Shown: positions 33,339 to 43,870 of the stretch, in pieces | Layout of the letters: every line of letters begins with the position of its first letter | Position numbering within the stretch: position 1 is the stretch's first letter | NCBI GenBank assembly: GCA_028291345.1 | Contig: JAQGIF010000195.1 | Location: 1-47,965 of the forward strand | Reading direction: 5' to 3' | DNA: 47,965 bases | Source: Rhodospirillales bacterium | GTDB taxonomy: Bacteria > Pseudomonadota > Alphaproteobacteria > BOG-932 > Roseiterribacteraceae | Position numbers and translations under genes: made by a program | The notes under the pieces: generated by a model | Seen by the model: only the letters and a program-made list of their open reading frames with translations | Databases searched by the model: none | What the model was told of the DNA's origin: nothing

Positions 33339-36067
33339 ACATACTCCTCAAGCCCGTCATCGACGGCTTCCGGTTCCGGCGGCTCGGCGATCGGCAGGGT
33401 CAGCTCGATGCAGGTGCCTTCGCCATAGTCGCCCGGCAGGGCCTGGATGGTGCCGCCCTGGGCCTGCATCAGGCCGCGGCAGATGGCGAGGCCAAGGCCG
33501 GTGCCTGCGATGCGGTTGTCGCCGGCCTTGACCCTGTAGAACATGTCGAAGATCAGCTCGCGCTCGCGCTCGGGAATGCCGGGGCCCTTATCGACCACCT
33601 GGATGACCGCGACTCCCTCGCGCTCGAAGGCACGGATATGGATCGTGTCGCCGGCGGTTGAATATTTGGCAGCATTGTCCAGCACATTGACCATGACCTG
33701 TTCAATCAGAATAGGGTCGACATAGAGCAGGTGCATGTCGGGCTTGACGTCGGTGACGACGTTGTAGGGCGCCAATGCCTGCTTCAGCCGCTCGATCGCG
33801 CTGCCGACGACATCGTGCAGATCGACCCAGTCCTGCTTGGGCTTCAGCGCGCCATAGCCCAGCCGGGTCATATCGAGCAGGTTCTGGACGAAACGGTTCA
33901 GGCGCTCGGCCTCCTCCAGCACGGTTTCCAGAAGCTCGCCGCGATTTTCCGGCGACAGCGTGTCGCCGAAGGTCACAAGACTGGTGGCCGAGCCGATGAT
34001 CGACACCAGCGGTGTGCGCAGGTCGTGCGAGATCGAGGAGAGGAGGGCGGAGCGCAGCTGCTCGGTCTCGGTCATCACCCGCGCATCTTCGATCGAGCTG
34101 GCGAGATTGGTCCGTTCGATCGCGACGGCGGCCTGATCGGAAACGGCGTCCAGCAACCGGCGCTGTTCGGGAATCAGCATGGTTTCGGATTCATCGAAGG
34201 CCACGCCGAGCAGCCCGACCGGCCCCGTCGCGGTGCGAAGCGGCATGAACAGCCATTCCGAGCTGGGCAGCGTATCGGACTTCCAGCCGGCCGGCTTGCC
34301 GTGCCGCCACGCCCAGTCCGACGCGGCGATGGCGGCGTCGGTCAGGTGATCTTCCGGCGGATAGCCGGCGGCGATGTCCAGCCCGCCGTCGGGGCCCGGC
34401 AGCAGCACCAGCGAGCGGCATTGCAAGGTCGCGGCGACGTGGTGGACGACGGCCCATAGCACATCGTCGCGGCTGGCGGCGGCGGCGATCCGGCGGCTGA
34501 AATCATAAAGCTTCGCCGTGCGCCGCGCAGCCTGGCGGCTGGCCTCGGCCTGCTCGCGGCTGCGCGCGGCAACCCGTCCGGTCAGCATCGCCACGACAAA
34601 AAAGAATACCAGCGTGAAAAAATCCTCGGTCGTCGTGATCGCCAGGGCAAAGCGCGGCTCGGTGAAGAAATAGCGATAGACGACAAAGCTGAGCAGACTG
34701 GCGACTACCGATGGCCACAGCCCGAAACGCAGCGCACTGATCAGGACTGGCAGCACGAATACGATTGAGAGGCTTTGCAGCGGGATGAAATATTCCGCGA
34801 CCGCCGCGACCAGCCCGGCCGCAACCACGGCGCCGATCGACAGGGCATATTCGCGCGGCGAATTCTCGTCGAAGGTGCGCACGGCCGGCTGCTCGCGCTG
34901 CTCGGGCGCGGATTTCTCATCTTCCGCGCCGATCACCAGCACTTCGAAGCTTTTGGCGCCCTCGATCAGCCGTTGCGTGACCGACCGGCCGACCCAGCGG
35001 CCAAACCGACGCTTGCGTGGCTGCCCCACCAGCAGGCGGCTGACATTGCGGGAGCGCGCGTAATTTAGCAGTTCGGTAGCTGCATCCATGGCGCCGGGCA
35101 GGACGACGACCTCCGCGCCCAGCCGTTCGGCTAGGGCGAGGGTGTCCTGGATTCGGTCCTTGGCCTCTTCCTTCAGATGCTCCTCGTTGGGCGTTTGGAC
35201 ATGGACTGCGATCCAGGACGAGCGAAGCCGATCGGCCGAGCGCTGCGCGCCGCGCACCAGTTTCGGACCCACCGCGGATTCGTTGACGCAGACCATGATG
35301 CGCTCGCGCGTCGGCCACGGGCCCGAGATGGCGTGCGCCTTCATATAGGTCAGCATCTCGGCATCGACGCGCTCGGCCGCCGCCCGCATCGTCAGTTCGC
35401 GCAGCGCCGTCAGGTTGCCGCGGCTGAAGAAATGGGTGATGGCCCGGCTGGCCTGGTCCTTGACATAGACCTTGCCCTGATGAAGCCGTTCGATCAGATC
35501 CTCTGGCGGCAGGTCGATCAGTTCGATCTCGTCGGCCTGGTCGAGCACGCTGTCGGGCACGGTCTCGCGCACGCGGACCCGGGCGATGCGGGCGATGATG
35601 TCGTTCAGGCTTTCCAGATGCTGGATGTTGAGCGTCGTATAGACGTCGATCCCGGCATCGAGGATCTCGGCCACGTCCTGATAGCGCTTGACGTGCCGGC
35701 TGCCCGGCACGTTGGTGTGGGCAAGCTCATCGACGATGACGAGGCGCGGACGGCGCTTCAGGATGCCGTCGATATCCATCTCGTAGAATATGCGGTCGCG
35801 ATAGACGATCTGCTTACGTGGCAGAACGTCGAGCCCGTCGAGCAGCAGTTCAGTCTCCGCCCGGCCGTGGGTCTCGAGGATGCCGACGACCAGGTTGGTG
35901 CCTTCCTTCCGTCGCCGCTGCGTCGCCTCCAGCATGGCATAGGTCTTCCCCACGCCCGGCGCTGCGCCCAGGAATATCTTCAGCCGCCCCCGAGAGGCCT
36001 TCTTCAGCTCGGACAGCAGGGCCTCGGGCTGCGGACGATCGGGATCGTCAGCCATGATTGCCGCCAT
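33335..36067 (-). CDS. kdpD: Osmosensitive potassium-channel histidine kinase KdpD
   Basis: A 910-residue sensor kinase. Order of domains: the KdpD domain with Walker A FLGAAPGVGKTYAM (residues 33-45) and VDELAHTNVPGSRH; a universal-stress-protein domain (about 255-380, LLVGQPRKRRFGRW); four clustered membrane helices (about 407-500); a GAF domain (about 515-655); HisKA with phospho-acceptor H681 in SSISHDLRTPL; and an ATPase domain with NVLDNAAKYS and GTGLGLAICRGL. It senses low potassium or high ionic strength and phosphorylates KdpE. A start at codon 5 (MADDPDRP, 36055) is equally possible. It is separated from kdpC by about 3 kb of unrelated genes, unlike the usual kdpFABCDE order. Confidence 0.96.
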   Translation of the reverse strand: MAAIMADDPDRPQPEALLSELKKASRGRLKIFLGAAPGVGKTYAMLEATQRRRKEGTNLVVGILETHGRAETELLLDGLDVLPRKQIVYRDRIFYEMDIDGILKRRPRLVIVDELAHTNVPGSRHVKRYQDVAEILDAGIDVYTTLNIQHLESLNDIIARIARVRVRETVPDSVLDQADEIELIDLPPEDLIERLHQGKVYVKDQASRAITHFFSRGNLTALRELTMRAAAERVDAEMLTYMKAHAISGPWPTRERIMVCVNESAVGPKLVRGAQRSADRLRSSWIAVHVQTPNEEHLKEEAKDRIQDTLALAERLGAEVVVLPGAMDAATELLNYARSRNVSRLLVGQPRKRRFGRWVGRSVTQRLIEGAKSFEVLVIGAEDEKSAPEQREQPAVRTFDENSPREYALSIGAVVAAGLVAAVAEYFIPLQSLSIVFVLPVLISALRFGLWPSVVASLLSFVVYRYFFTEPRFALAITTTEDFFTLVFFFVVAMLTGRVAARSREQAEASRQAARRTAKLYDFSRRIAAAASRDDVLWAVVHHVAATLQCRSLVLLPGPDGGLDIAAGYPPEDHLTDAAIAASDWAWRHGKPAGWKSDTLPSSEWLFMPLRTATGPVGLLGVAFDESETMLIPEQRRLLDAVSDQAAVAIERTNLASSIEDARVMTETEQLRSALLSSISHDLRTPLVSIIGSATSLVTFGDTLSPENRGELLETVLEEAERLNRFVQNLLDMTRLGYGALKPKQDWVDLHDVVGSAIERLKQALAPYNVVTDVKPDMHLLYVDPILIEQVMVNVLDNAAKYSTAGDTIHIRAFEREGVAVIQVVDKGPGIPERERELIFDMFYRVKAGDNRIAGTGLGLAICRGLMQAQGGTIQALPGDYGEGTCIELTLPIAEPPEPEAVDDGLEEYV

Positions 36068-36147
36068 ATATGCACTCTGAATTCATGGCGCGACCTTAGC
36101 CCTGGCTGCGCGCCACGTCAGGGGAAAAGTGAGCTAGGCCTTTGCTG

Positions 36148-37641
36148 TCATCCTTTCAAATTCGTCGGCATGCGGGGCAGGTGGATGGTCTTCAGTTCTA
36201 AATAGGACAGCAGGCCTTCCGGGCCACCCTCGCGGCCTATGCCGGATTGTTTGAAGCCGCCGAAGGGCAGGGCGAAGTCGATCTTGAATTCGTTCTGGGC
36301 GAAGGTGCCGGTGCGCACGCCGCGGGCGACGTCATAGGCCTGCTCGACATCGTTGGTGAAGACGGCGCCATTCAGGCCATAGATCGAATCGTTGGCGATG
36401 CGGATGGCGTCGGTCAGGTCATTGTAGGGGATGACGCTGACCACCGGGCCAAATATCTCCTCCCGTGCGATCGTCATCGCGTTGTCGACATTGGCGAACA
36501 AGGTCGGCTCGACGAAATAGCCGCGGTTCATGTCCTTCGGGCGGCCCCCGCCAGCGGCGAGCCTGGCGCCCTCGGCCTTGCCCTTGGCGATATAGCCCTC
36601 GACCCGATCCAGTTGGCGTTTCATCGCTAGGGGACCGAGCTGCGTGGCCGCATCCTGCGAATTGCCGACCTGGATGCCACGCATGCTTCCGGCGAAGGCA
36701 TCGACAAACTCATCATGACGCTTCTTAGAGACGACGACGCGGGTCAGCGAGGCGCAGACCTGTCCATTGATCCGGCACATGCCTGGCGTCAGCGTGGCGA
36801 CGACATCGGCGATATCGATATCGTCCAGCACGATCGCCGCCGATTTTCCGCCGAGTTCGAGGCTGACCCGGGCGATACGGTCGCCGCACACCGCGCCGAT
36901 CCGCCGGCCGGCCGCCGTGCTGCCGGTGAAGGCGACCTTATCGACCTCGGGACGGCAGACCAGATAATCCGCCACGTCGCGATGAGTCGTGACAAGATTG
37001 ACGACACCGTCCGGCAGGCCGGCGGCCTCGATGCATTCGGCAAGGATATAGGCGTCGAGCGGCGTCTCGGGCGACGGCTTCATGATGACGGTGCAGCCGG
37101 CGAGGAGCGCCGGGGCGACTTTCCGCGTCATCGCGCCCAGCGGGCCGTTCCAAGGGCAGATCGCGGCGACGACGCCGACAGGCTCGCGGACCACCATAGA
37201 AATTCCGCTGCCATAGCCAGGCTGGCGCTCCTCCTCCCAGGGGAAGGTGGCGGCCATGTCGGCGAAATAATCGAACATGTTCGCGGCATCGTTGCCGGCA
37301 TTCCTGGTGAAGGACGACAGCGCTCCCATCTGTTCGGTCCAGACATAGGCAAGTTCGGCATTCCGCTCCCGAAGAAGACGCGCCACAGCCTTGAGTTTTT
37401 CGGCGCGCTCGGCATGGCTCAGGCGTGGCCACGGCCCGTGGTCGAAGGCGCGGCGCGCGGCGGCGACCGCGCGATCGATATCCAGCTCACGCCCCTCGGC
37501 GACGCGCAGAACGAGCTCTTCCGTGTTCGGCGAGATCACGTCGATCTTGGCATCGCTAGAGGGCTTCAGCCACCTTCCGCCGATGAACAGCAGATCGGGA
37601 TGCTTGATGTTGTAGGACGAGGGCAGGTTGGTATCCGGCAT
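36148..37641 (-). CDS. Aldehyde dehydrogenase (NAD(P)-dependent, class 1/2-like)
   Basis: A 497-residue ALDH of normal length. The cofactor region is ICPWNGPLGAM with N165, then KPSPETPLDA. The general base is E262 in SLELGGKSAA and the nucleophile is C296 in RINGQVCASLTR. EEIFGPVVSVIPYND and the C-terminal PFGGFKQSGIGREGG are also family signatures. It oxidises an aldehyde to its acid in the cytoplasm; sequence alone does not identify the aldehyde. A GGGGAAATG ribosome binding site precedes the ATG. It is the largest gene in the block that separates kdpFABC from kdpDE. Confidence 0.94.
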   Translation of the reverse strand: MPDTNLPSSYNIKHPDLLFIGGRWLKPSSDAKIDVISPNTEELVLRVAEGRELDIDRAVAAARRAFDHGPWPRLSHAERAEKLKAVARLLRERNAELAYVWTEQMGALSSFTRNAGNDAANMFDYFADMAATFPWEEERQPGYGSGISMVVREPVGVVAAICPWNGPLGAMTRKVAPALLAGCTVIMKPSPETPLDAYILAECIEAAGLPDGVVNLVTTHRDVADYLVCRPEVDKVAFTGSTAAGRRIGAVCGDRIARVSLELGGKSAAIVLDDIDIADVVATLTPGMCRINGQVCASLTRVVVSKKRHDEFVDAFAGSMRGIQVGNSQDAATQLGPLAMKRQLDRVEGYIAKGKAEGARLAAGGGRPKDMNRGYFVEPTLFANVDNAMTIAREEIFGPVVSVIPYNDLTDAIRIANDSIYGLNGAVFTNDVEQAYDVARGVRTGTFAQNEFKIDFALPFGGFKQSGIGREGGPEGLLSYLELKTIHLPRMPTNLKG

Positions 37642-37708
37642 ATCATTTCCCCAATAAAGCTTCGGCTGAGTATGCGTTGTTGACGCGGCCGGTGCCGCTT
37701 TGCGCGTG

Positions 37709-37737
37709 ATATAAATATGAATATAGCGTTGTTACAG
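37709..37737 (-). promoter_or_regulatory. Putative promoter of the aldehyde dehydrogenase gene
   Basis: On the minus strand CTGTAA (37732-37737) and TTATAT (37709-37714) are separated by 17 bases in an A/T-rich patch, about 68 bases upstream of the ATG at 37641. Position and spacing fit a sigma-70-type promoter; the sequence match is moderate. Confidence 0.4.
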
Positions 37738-37898
37738 TTCGATATCGACCGCAAAGCCGTCGAACGGCTTGAACGAGCATGTGACCGGCGAGGCACCGGA
37801 CCAGACAGGTCGGCGGATCTCGTTAAGTGCGCCGCTTAAACCATCGAAGAAGAAACCATTCCTCTCTCCGTGGCCAATTCAAAGAAGCCGGTCAGGCC

Positions 37899-38086
37899 CG
37901 AGACCGGGGCGCGCTGGGCCTGGCGCTTATCGTATCGACGGTAACCGCTTTCATCGCGGTGAAATGGCTGCTCAGCTATATTCAATCACACCGGTTCACG
38001 GTGTTCGCGGTCTATCGCATCATCTTGGGGCCGCTCTGCTCGTGCTGATCGCGGTGGGCGCGTTGGCTGACAAAGCCTGCACTTGA
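37899..38086 (+). pseudogene. C-terminal relic of undecaprenyl-diphosphatase (UppP/BacA)
   Basis: The plus strand encodes GALGLALIVSTVTAF, then IAVKWLLSYIQSHRFTVFAVY and RIIL, which is the conserved end of UppP (last two membrane helices and the F-x-x-F-x-x-Y-R motif). A one-base loss near 38028 shifts the final helix, LGAALLVLIAVGALAD, into another frame that ends with TGA at 38084-38086. No upstream part of the gene is present. It is therefore a 5'-truncated and frameshifted remnant. It lies alone in the 470-base gap between the MaoC-like gene and the aldehyde dehydrogenase, on the strand opposite to both. Confidence 0.78.
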
Positions 38087-38111
38087 CCACTGCCGATCAG
38101 CGCCCCTCCAC

Positions 38112-38576
38112 TTAGCCCGTCGCGGCGCTGCCCTTCAGCAGCCGTAGCGGGGTGTAGACGATCACCGTCTCGCCGCGCTGGTTCTTGATCTCGTTCCGGG
38201 TGCGGACCAGACCGCGCCCGCCTTTGCTGGTCGGTTTGATTTCGGTGACGGTAACTTCGACGGTAACCGTATCACCCGCGACCACGGGGCCTTTGACATC
38301 CAGCTCCATGTTCAGGAAAGCGAGACCGCTACCCTGGATCAGCCCGACCATCAGCAGGCCTTCGGCCAAGCAGTAGACCAGGGCGGCCGGGGCGACGCGG
38401 CCCTTGATGGCTGAGTGCTTTTCACGGAACTCCGCGTCGGTGAACAGCACCTCGAGAAAACCGGTGCAGTTGATGAAGGAGATGATGTCGGCTTCGGTGA
38501 TCGTGCGCCCGAACGTCTTGAACTGGTCGCCGACCTTGAGTTCGTCCCAGTAGAGACCCTGGCCCAAAAGTTTCAT
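38112..38576 (-). CDS. MaoC-like/FAS1-type hotdog dehydratase domain protein
   Basis: A 154-residue single-hotdog protein. The family plan is visible: GLYWDELKVGDQFKTFGRTI, TEADIISFINCTGFLEVLFTD (the helix with the D-x-x-x-F hydratase-like signature), then RVAPAALVYCLAEGLLM and VKGPVVAGDTVTVEVTVTEIKP. MaoC-type proteins hydrate enoyl-CoA or related thioesters in fatty-acid, steroid or aromatic-acid breakdown. The usual active-site Asp/His pair is only partly conserved: the helix Asp is present, but a clear catalytic His at the expected place was not seen, so a thioesterase or a non-catalytic role is possible. It may be co-expressed with the aldehyde dehydrogenase block. Confidence 0.82.
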   Translation of the reverse strand: MKLLGQGLYWDELKVGDQFKTFGRTITEADIISFINCTGFLEVLFTDAEFREKHSAIKGRVAPAALVYCLAEGLLMVGLIQGSGLAFLNMELDVKGPVVAGDTVTVEVTVTEIKPTSKGGRGLVRTRNEIKNQRGETVIVYTPLRLLKGSAATG

Positions 38577-38633
38577 GTTGTTCTCGATTGATTGGAAAGC
38601 GGAGGGGAGCGGCGCCAGGCTAGACCTGATAGT

Positions 38634-39014
38634 TTATTTCGAAAACTTGGGCAGCTTCGGCGTGGACAGCACCACCAGGGCCAATCCGCAGCGGACCATC
38701 CCAAGCGCCTTGGCGGCTGCCTCGGAAAGATCGATCACGCTGCTCTCGACGCCTCGATCGTTGATCTTGACCTGCACCTTGCGGCCATTGACCAGATTGG
38801 TCACCTCGACAACGGAATTCAGCGGCAGGGTGGCGTGAGCCGCGGTCAGCTTCTTCTCGTCGAACACTTCGCCGCTGGTTGTGCGGCGCCCGCGATGTTT
38901 GCGGCCGTACCAGCTTGCAGTGATTGTGTCGTCGGGCAGATCGCGAATCGCGTCGGCGTCGCATGCGCCGGCATGGGCGATGCGGGACGGTAATGCCGTG
39001 ATCGAAGCAGTCAA
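38634..39014 (-). CDS. RlpA-like double-psi beta-barrel protein, probably periplasmic
   Basis: The 126-residue frame contains an RlpA-type double-psi beta-barrel: ASWYGRKHRGRRTTSGEVFD, KLTAAHATLPLNSVVEVTNL, VQVKINDRGVESSVIDLSEAAAKALGM. RlpA proteins cleave or bind denuded septal peptidoglycan; no SPOR domain is present, so this is a short form. The listed TTG start (39014) cuts through a likely signal peptide. Seventeen further in-frame codons run up to a TAA at 39066-39068 without ATG, GTG or TTG. An ATC at 39039-39041 would begin IRTLVIALALTASITALPS, a near-perfect signal peptide with cleavage after IAHA. The start codon may thus be non-standard or mutated. Confidence 0.75.
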   Translation of the reverse strand: MTASITALPSRIAHAGACDADAIRDLPDDTITASWYGRKHRGRRTTSGEVFDEKKLTAAHATLPLNSVVEVTNLVNGRKVQVKINDRGVESSVIDLSEAAAKALGMVRCGLALVVLSTPKLPKFSK

Positions 39015-39141
39015 CGCCAGAGCGATGACGAGGGTTCGGATGGGGGACAGCGGGTTCTCGCAATCTTAGTTTCTGGGAGCCAAACGTGACCGAGGACGGC
39101 GCTAAGATCAACCTTTACTGTCAGTGCCTTGATTCTAATGT

Positions 39142-39744
39142 CTATTTTCCAGCAGCCTCATCCAGCATCAGGTTCAGCGCCAGCACATTGGTGCGCGGTT
39201 CGCCCAAAAACCCCAACGTGCGGCCCTTGGTGCATTTCGCCACCATCGCACGGACCTGATCCTCGGACATGTTGCGGGCAAGCGCCACGCGGGGCACCTG
39301 AAACTCGGCGGCATCCGGCGTGATGTCAGGGTCGAGCCCACTGGCCGAAGCGGTGACCAGATCGCCGGGAACCGGCCTGCCTGGATTATCGGGCTGGTTG
39401 GACTTGACGGCGGCGGTCACGTTTTCGATCAGCTTTTTGCTGCTGGGCGCCAAGTTGGTGGCGCCCGAATCGAGTGGGTCATAGCCGATTGCCGGCGGAG
39501 CTCCAGCTTCGAGGCTCGGAGCGTTGGCCGCGGAGGGGCGCGGATGGAAATATTCGGGTTTAGAGAAATACTGGCCGATCAGGCTGGAGCCGATGACCGC
39601 GTCGCCTTTTTTGATCAGGCTGCCCGTCGCTTCGTGCGGAAAGATCAGTTGGGCGACGCCGGTAATGGCGAGCGGATAGGCCAGTCCGGTGATCACCGTC
39701 ATGACCGCGAGCATCAGGACCGCCATGCGAAGAGCTTGCATCAT
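39142..39744 (-). CDS. kdpC: Potassium-transporting ATPase subunit C
   Basis: A 200-residue KdpC with one N-terminal membrane helix (LRMAVLMLAVMTVITGLAYPLAITGVAQ) and a periplasmic domain containing GSSLIGQYFSKPEYFHPRPSA and GASNLAPSSKK-like SGATNLAPSSKKLIENV. The segment near SASGLDPDITPDAAEFQVPRVA is the family's most conserved stretch. It stabilises the KdpA-KdpB complex and raises potassium affinity. It starts 17 bases after kdpB and is the last gene of the kdpFABC block. Confidence 0.96.
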   Translation of the reverse strand: MMQALRMAVLMLAVMTVITGLAYPLAITGVAQLIFPHEATGSLIKKGDAVIGSSLIGQYFSKPEYFHPRPSAANAPSLEAGAPPAIGYDPLDSGATNLAPSSKKLIENVTAAVKSNQPDNPGRPVPGDLVTASASGLDPDITPDAAEFQVPRVALARNMSEDQVRAMVAKCTKGRTLGFLGEPRTNVLALNLMLDEAAGK

Positions 39745-39761
39745 ATCAATATCTCCCCCTC

Positions 39762-41825
<2,064 letters not shown>

Positions 41826-41827
41826 GA

Positions 41828-43540
41828 TCAGTATCCCATCCCGGCGCTGAGCGCGAAATGCTCGACGATTGGACCCAATGCCAGAGCCGGGAAGAAAGTC
41901 AGGCCGCCGATGATGACGATGACGGCGATCAGCAGGGCGACGAACAGACCGGTATCGGTCGGGAAGGCGCCATAGGACGTCGGAACGGTCTTCTTGGCGG
42001 CGAAGCTGCCGGCGATGGCCAGGATGGGGACGATGACGATGAAGCGGCCCATCAGCATCGTCGCGGCAAGCATCACGTTGTAGAAAATGTTGTTGTCGCT
42101 GAGCCCGGCGAAGGAGGAGCCGTTATTGGCGTCAGTCGAGGCGAAGGCGTAGAGGATTTCAGTCAAGCCATGCGGCCCGGCACTGCCCAGCCCGGCTACT
42201 CCGGCGGGCGTGACCGAGGCGATCGAAGACAGGATCAGTGTGCCCGCAGTTGTCGCCAAAAGCGCGAAGAGGGCGAGCTTCACCTCGCGTGATTCGATTT
42301 TCTTGCCGACATATTCCGGCGTTCGTCCGACCATCAGTCCCGCGATGAACACCGCAATCACGACATGGAGCAACATGCCGTAGAGGCCTGCGCCGACGCC
42401 ACCGAAGATGATGCAGCCCAGCATGATATTGACAAGCGGCACCATGCCGGCCAGCGGCATGAAGCTGTCAAACATCGCATTGACAGCGCCGCATGCGCTA
42501 CCGGATGTCGTCACCGCCCACAAGACGGAGTCCGCGAGGCCGAAACGGACCTCTTTCCCTTCCATATTGCCTTGAGTGGGATCGTAACCGGCAATCTGGG
42601 TCAGAGCGGGGTTGGGCATCGCTTCGGCGAAATAGGCTATGCTCAAGGTAAAGATGAAGAGAATCCCCATCGCGCCATAGATCGCATAGGCCTGCCTCCG
42701 CCGGCCGATCATTCGCCCGAAAGTGTCGACCAGCGCCGCGGGAATCAGGAAAATCAGCAGGTTTTCCAGGAAATTGGAGAGCGGTGTCGGATTTTCGAAA
42801 GGGTGGGCGCTGTTGGCATTGAAGAAACCGCCGCCATTGGTGCCGAGTTCTTTGATGACTTCCTGCGACGCAACCGGGCCGAGTACGATTGTCTGCCTGG
42901 CACCCTCGAGGGTCTGTGCATCGACGGAACCGCCGATCGTCTGCGGCACGCCCTGCCAGACCAGAATAAGCGCTCCGACGATCGAGATCGGCAGCAGGAT
43001 GTAGAGAATCCCGCGCGTCAGATCGACATAGAAATTGCCGATCGTCTTGGTGCTCTTGCGCGCGAAGCCCCTGATCACCGCGATGGCGACGGCAAGGCCG
43101 GTGGCGGCGCTGAGGAAATTATGCACGGCAAGGCCGGTCATCTGACTGAAATAGCTCAGCGTACCTTCGCCGGAATAGGCCTGCCAGTCGGTGTTGGTGT
43201 TGAAGCTGACTGCCGTGTTCATCGCCAGGTCAGGCGGAACGCCGGGTAGGCCCATAGGATTGAACGGCAGATAATGCTGCAGCCGCAAGATCGCATAGGT
43301 CGTGATCGTGCCGATCAGCGCGAACAGCAGCAGGTGGCCGGCGTAACGCTTCCAGCTATGCTCGGCATTCTCCTGAACGCCGCAGATGGCGTAGATCAGC
43401 CTTTCGACCGGCTGCAGGATTGGCGAAAGAAATGTCTTCTGGCCGGAAAACAAGGCGGCCATGTAACGGCCGAGCGGCTGTGTAGTGGCGAGAATGATCG
43501 CCGCATAGGCCGCGAATTGCAGATAATCGGTCGTGTGCAC
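41828..43540 (-). CDS. kdpA: Potassium-transporting ATPase potassium-binding subunit A
   Basis: A 570-residue channel-like subunit of the superfamily of K-transporters with four pore repeats. Selectivity-filter regions are [50 protein letters not shown] and [13 protein letters not shown]. Ten membrane helices are predicted, as in E. coli KdpA. It binds and conducts potassium in the KdpFABC complex in the inner membrane. The start ATG follows the kdpF stop by 15 bases. Confidence 0.97.
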   Translation of the reverse strand: MHTTDYLQFAAYAAIILATTQPLGRYMAALFSGQKTFLSPILQPVERLIYAICGVQENAEHSWKRYAGHLLLFALIGTITTYAILRLQHYLPFNPMGLPGVPPDLAMNTAVSFNTNTDWQAYSGEGTLSYFSQMTGLAVHNFLSAATGLAVAIAVIRGFARKSTKTIGNFYVDLTRGILYILLPISIVGALILVWQGVPQTIGGSVDAQTLEGARQTIVLGPVASQEVIKELGTNGGGFFNANSAHPFENPTPLSNFLENLLIFLIPAALVDTFGRMIGRRRQAYAIYGAMGILFIFTLSIAYFAEAMPNPALTQIAGYDPTQGNMEGKEVRFGLADSVLWAVTTSGSACGAVNAMFDSFMPLAGMVPLVNIMLGCIIFGGVGAGLYGMLLHVVIAVFIAGLMVGRTPEYVGKKIESREVKLALFALLATTAGTLILSSIASVTPAGVAGLGSAGPHGLTEILYAFASTDANNGSSFAGLSDNNIFYNVMLAATMLMGRFIVIVPILAIAGSFAAKKTVPTSYGAFPTDTGLFVALLIAVIVIIGGLTFFPALALGPIVEHFALSAGMGY

Positions 43541-43555
43541 GAATGGCCCCTGGGC

Positions 43556-43645
43556 TCAGAATCGCTCGGAATGAACGAGGGCGAACAGGAGATAGGCCAG
43601 AAGGCCGATGAAGGTAACGCCGCCTAGAATGATGTCGAAATTCAT
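43556..43645 (-). CDS. kdpF: Potassium-transporting ATPase subunit F
   Basis: A 29-residue single-helix peptide, MNFDIILGGVTFIGLLAYL followed by LFALVHSERF. The helix plus the terminal P/S-E-R-F-type ending is the KdpF signature. KdpF is a lipid-like stabiliser of the KdpABC complex and is easily missed because of its size. It has kdpA 15 bases downstream. It is preceded by another microprotein gene ending 14 bases before its ATG. Confidence 0.9.
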   Translation of the reverse strand: MNFDIILGGVTFIGLLAYLLFALVHSERF

Positions 43646-43659
43646 GAAAAAGCGCCTTG

Positions 43660-43743
43660 TTACAGCCGGCTACAGACATAGGAAAAGCCATAGATTATGG
43701 CGAACGCGATCAACAAGCCCGCAATGAAGGCGATGTCGAGCAT
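43660..43743 (-). CDS. Membrane microprotein heading the kdp operon (27 aa, unknown)
   Basis: A 27-codon frame with a strong ribosome binding site (GGAGAG, 6 bases before the ATG at 43743) encodes MLDIAFIAGLLIAFAIIYGF then SYVCSRL and stops. It is a single hydrophobic helix with a C-terminal Cys-x-Arg-Leu, distinct from KdpF, which is encoded immediately downstream. The gene is placed directly after a probable promoter and KdpE-like site, so it would be the first cistron of the potassium operon. A structural role in the KdpFABC complex or regulation of its expression are both possible; neither is shown by the sequence. Confidence 0.72.
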   Translation of the reverse strand: MLDIAFIAGLLIAFAIIYGFSYVCSRL

Positions 43744-43785
43744 AGAAACTCTCCGAAGCAGTCAGGCCCGACGATAGGCGCGGGA

Positions 43786-43812
43786 TATGTAAAAGCGATA
43801 GGCCGAAGACAA
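43786..43812 (-). promoter_or_regulatory. Putative kdp operon promoter
   Basis: On the minus strand TTGTCT (43807-43812) and TACATA (43786-43791) are separated by 15 bases and lie about 43 bases upstream of the microprotein start. The short spacing is suboptimal, which is common at activator-dependent promoters. The KdpE-like element lies immediately upstream of the -35. Confidence 0.4.
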
Positions 43813-43820
43813 ACGGCTCG

Positions 43821-43840
43821 CGTAAAAAACCCGTAAAGAT
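43821..43840 (-). promoter_or_regulatory. KdpE-binding-site candidate
   Basis: The minus strand reads ATCTTTACGGGTTTTTTACG. This has two TTTAC-type half-sites around a T-run and closely resembles the E. coli KdpE site (TTTATAC-T-run-TTTACA). It lies 8 bases upstream of the putative -35 of the kdp operon, the normal position for this activator. The match is by eye; binding is inferred. Confidence 0.5.
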
Positions 43841-43870
43841 TTAGGCGGTTCGTGAGTCCGGCACTGTCTA

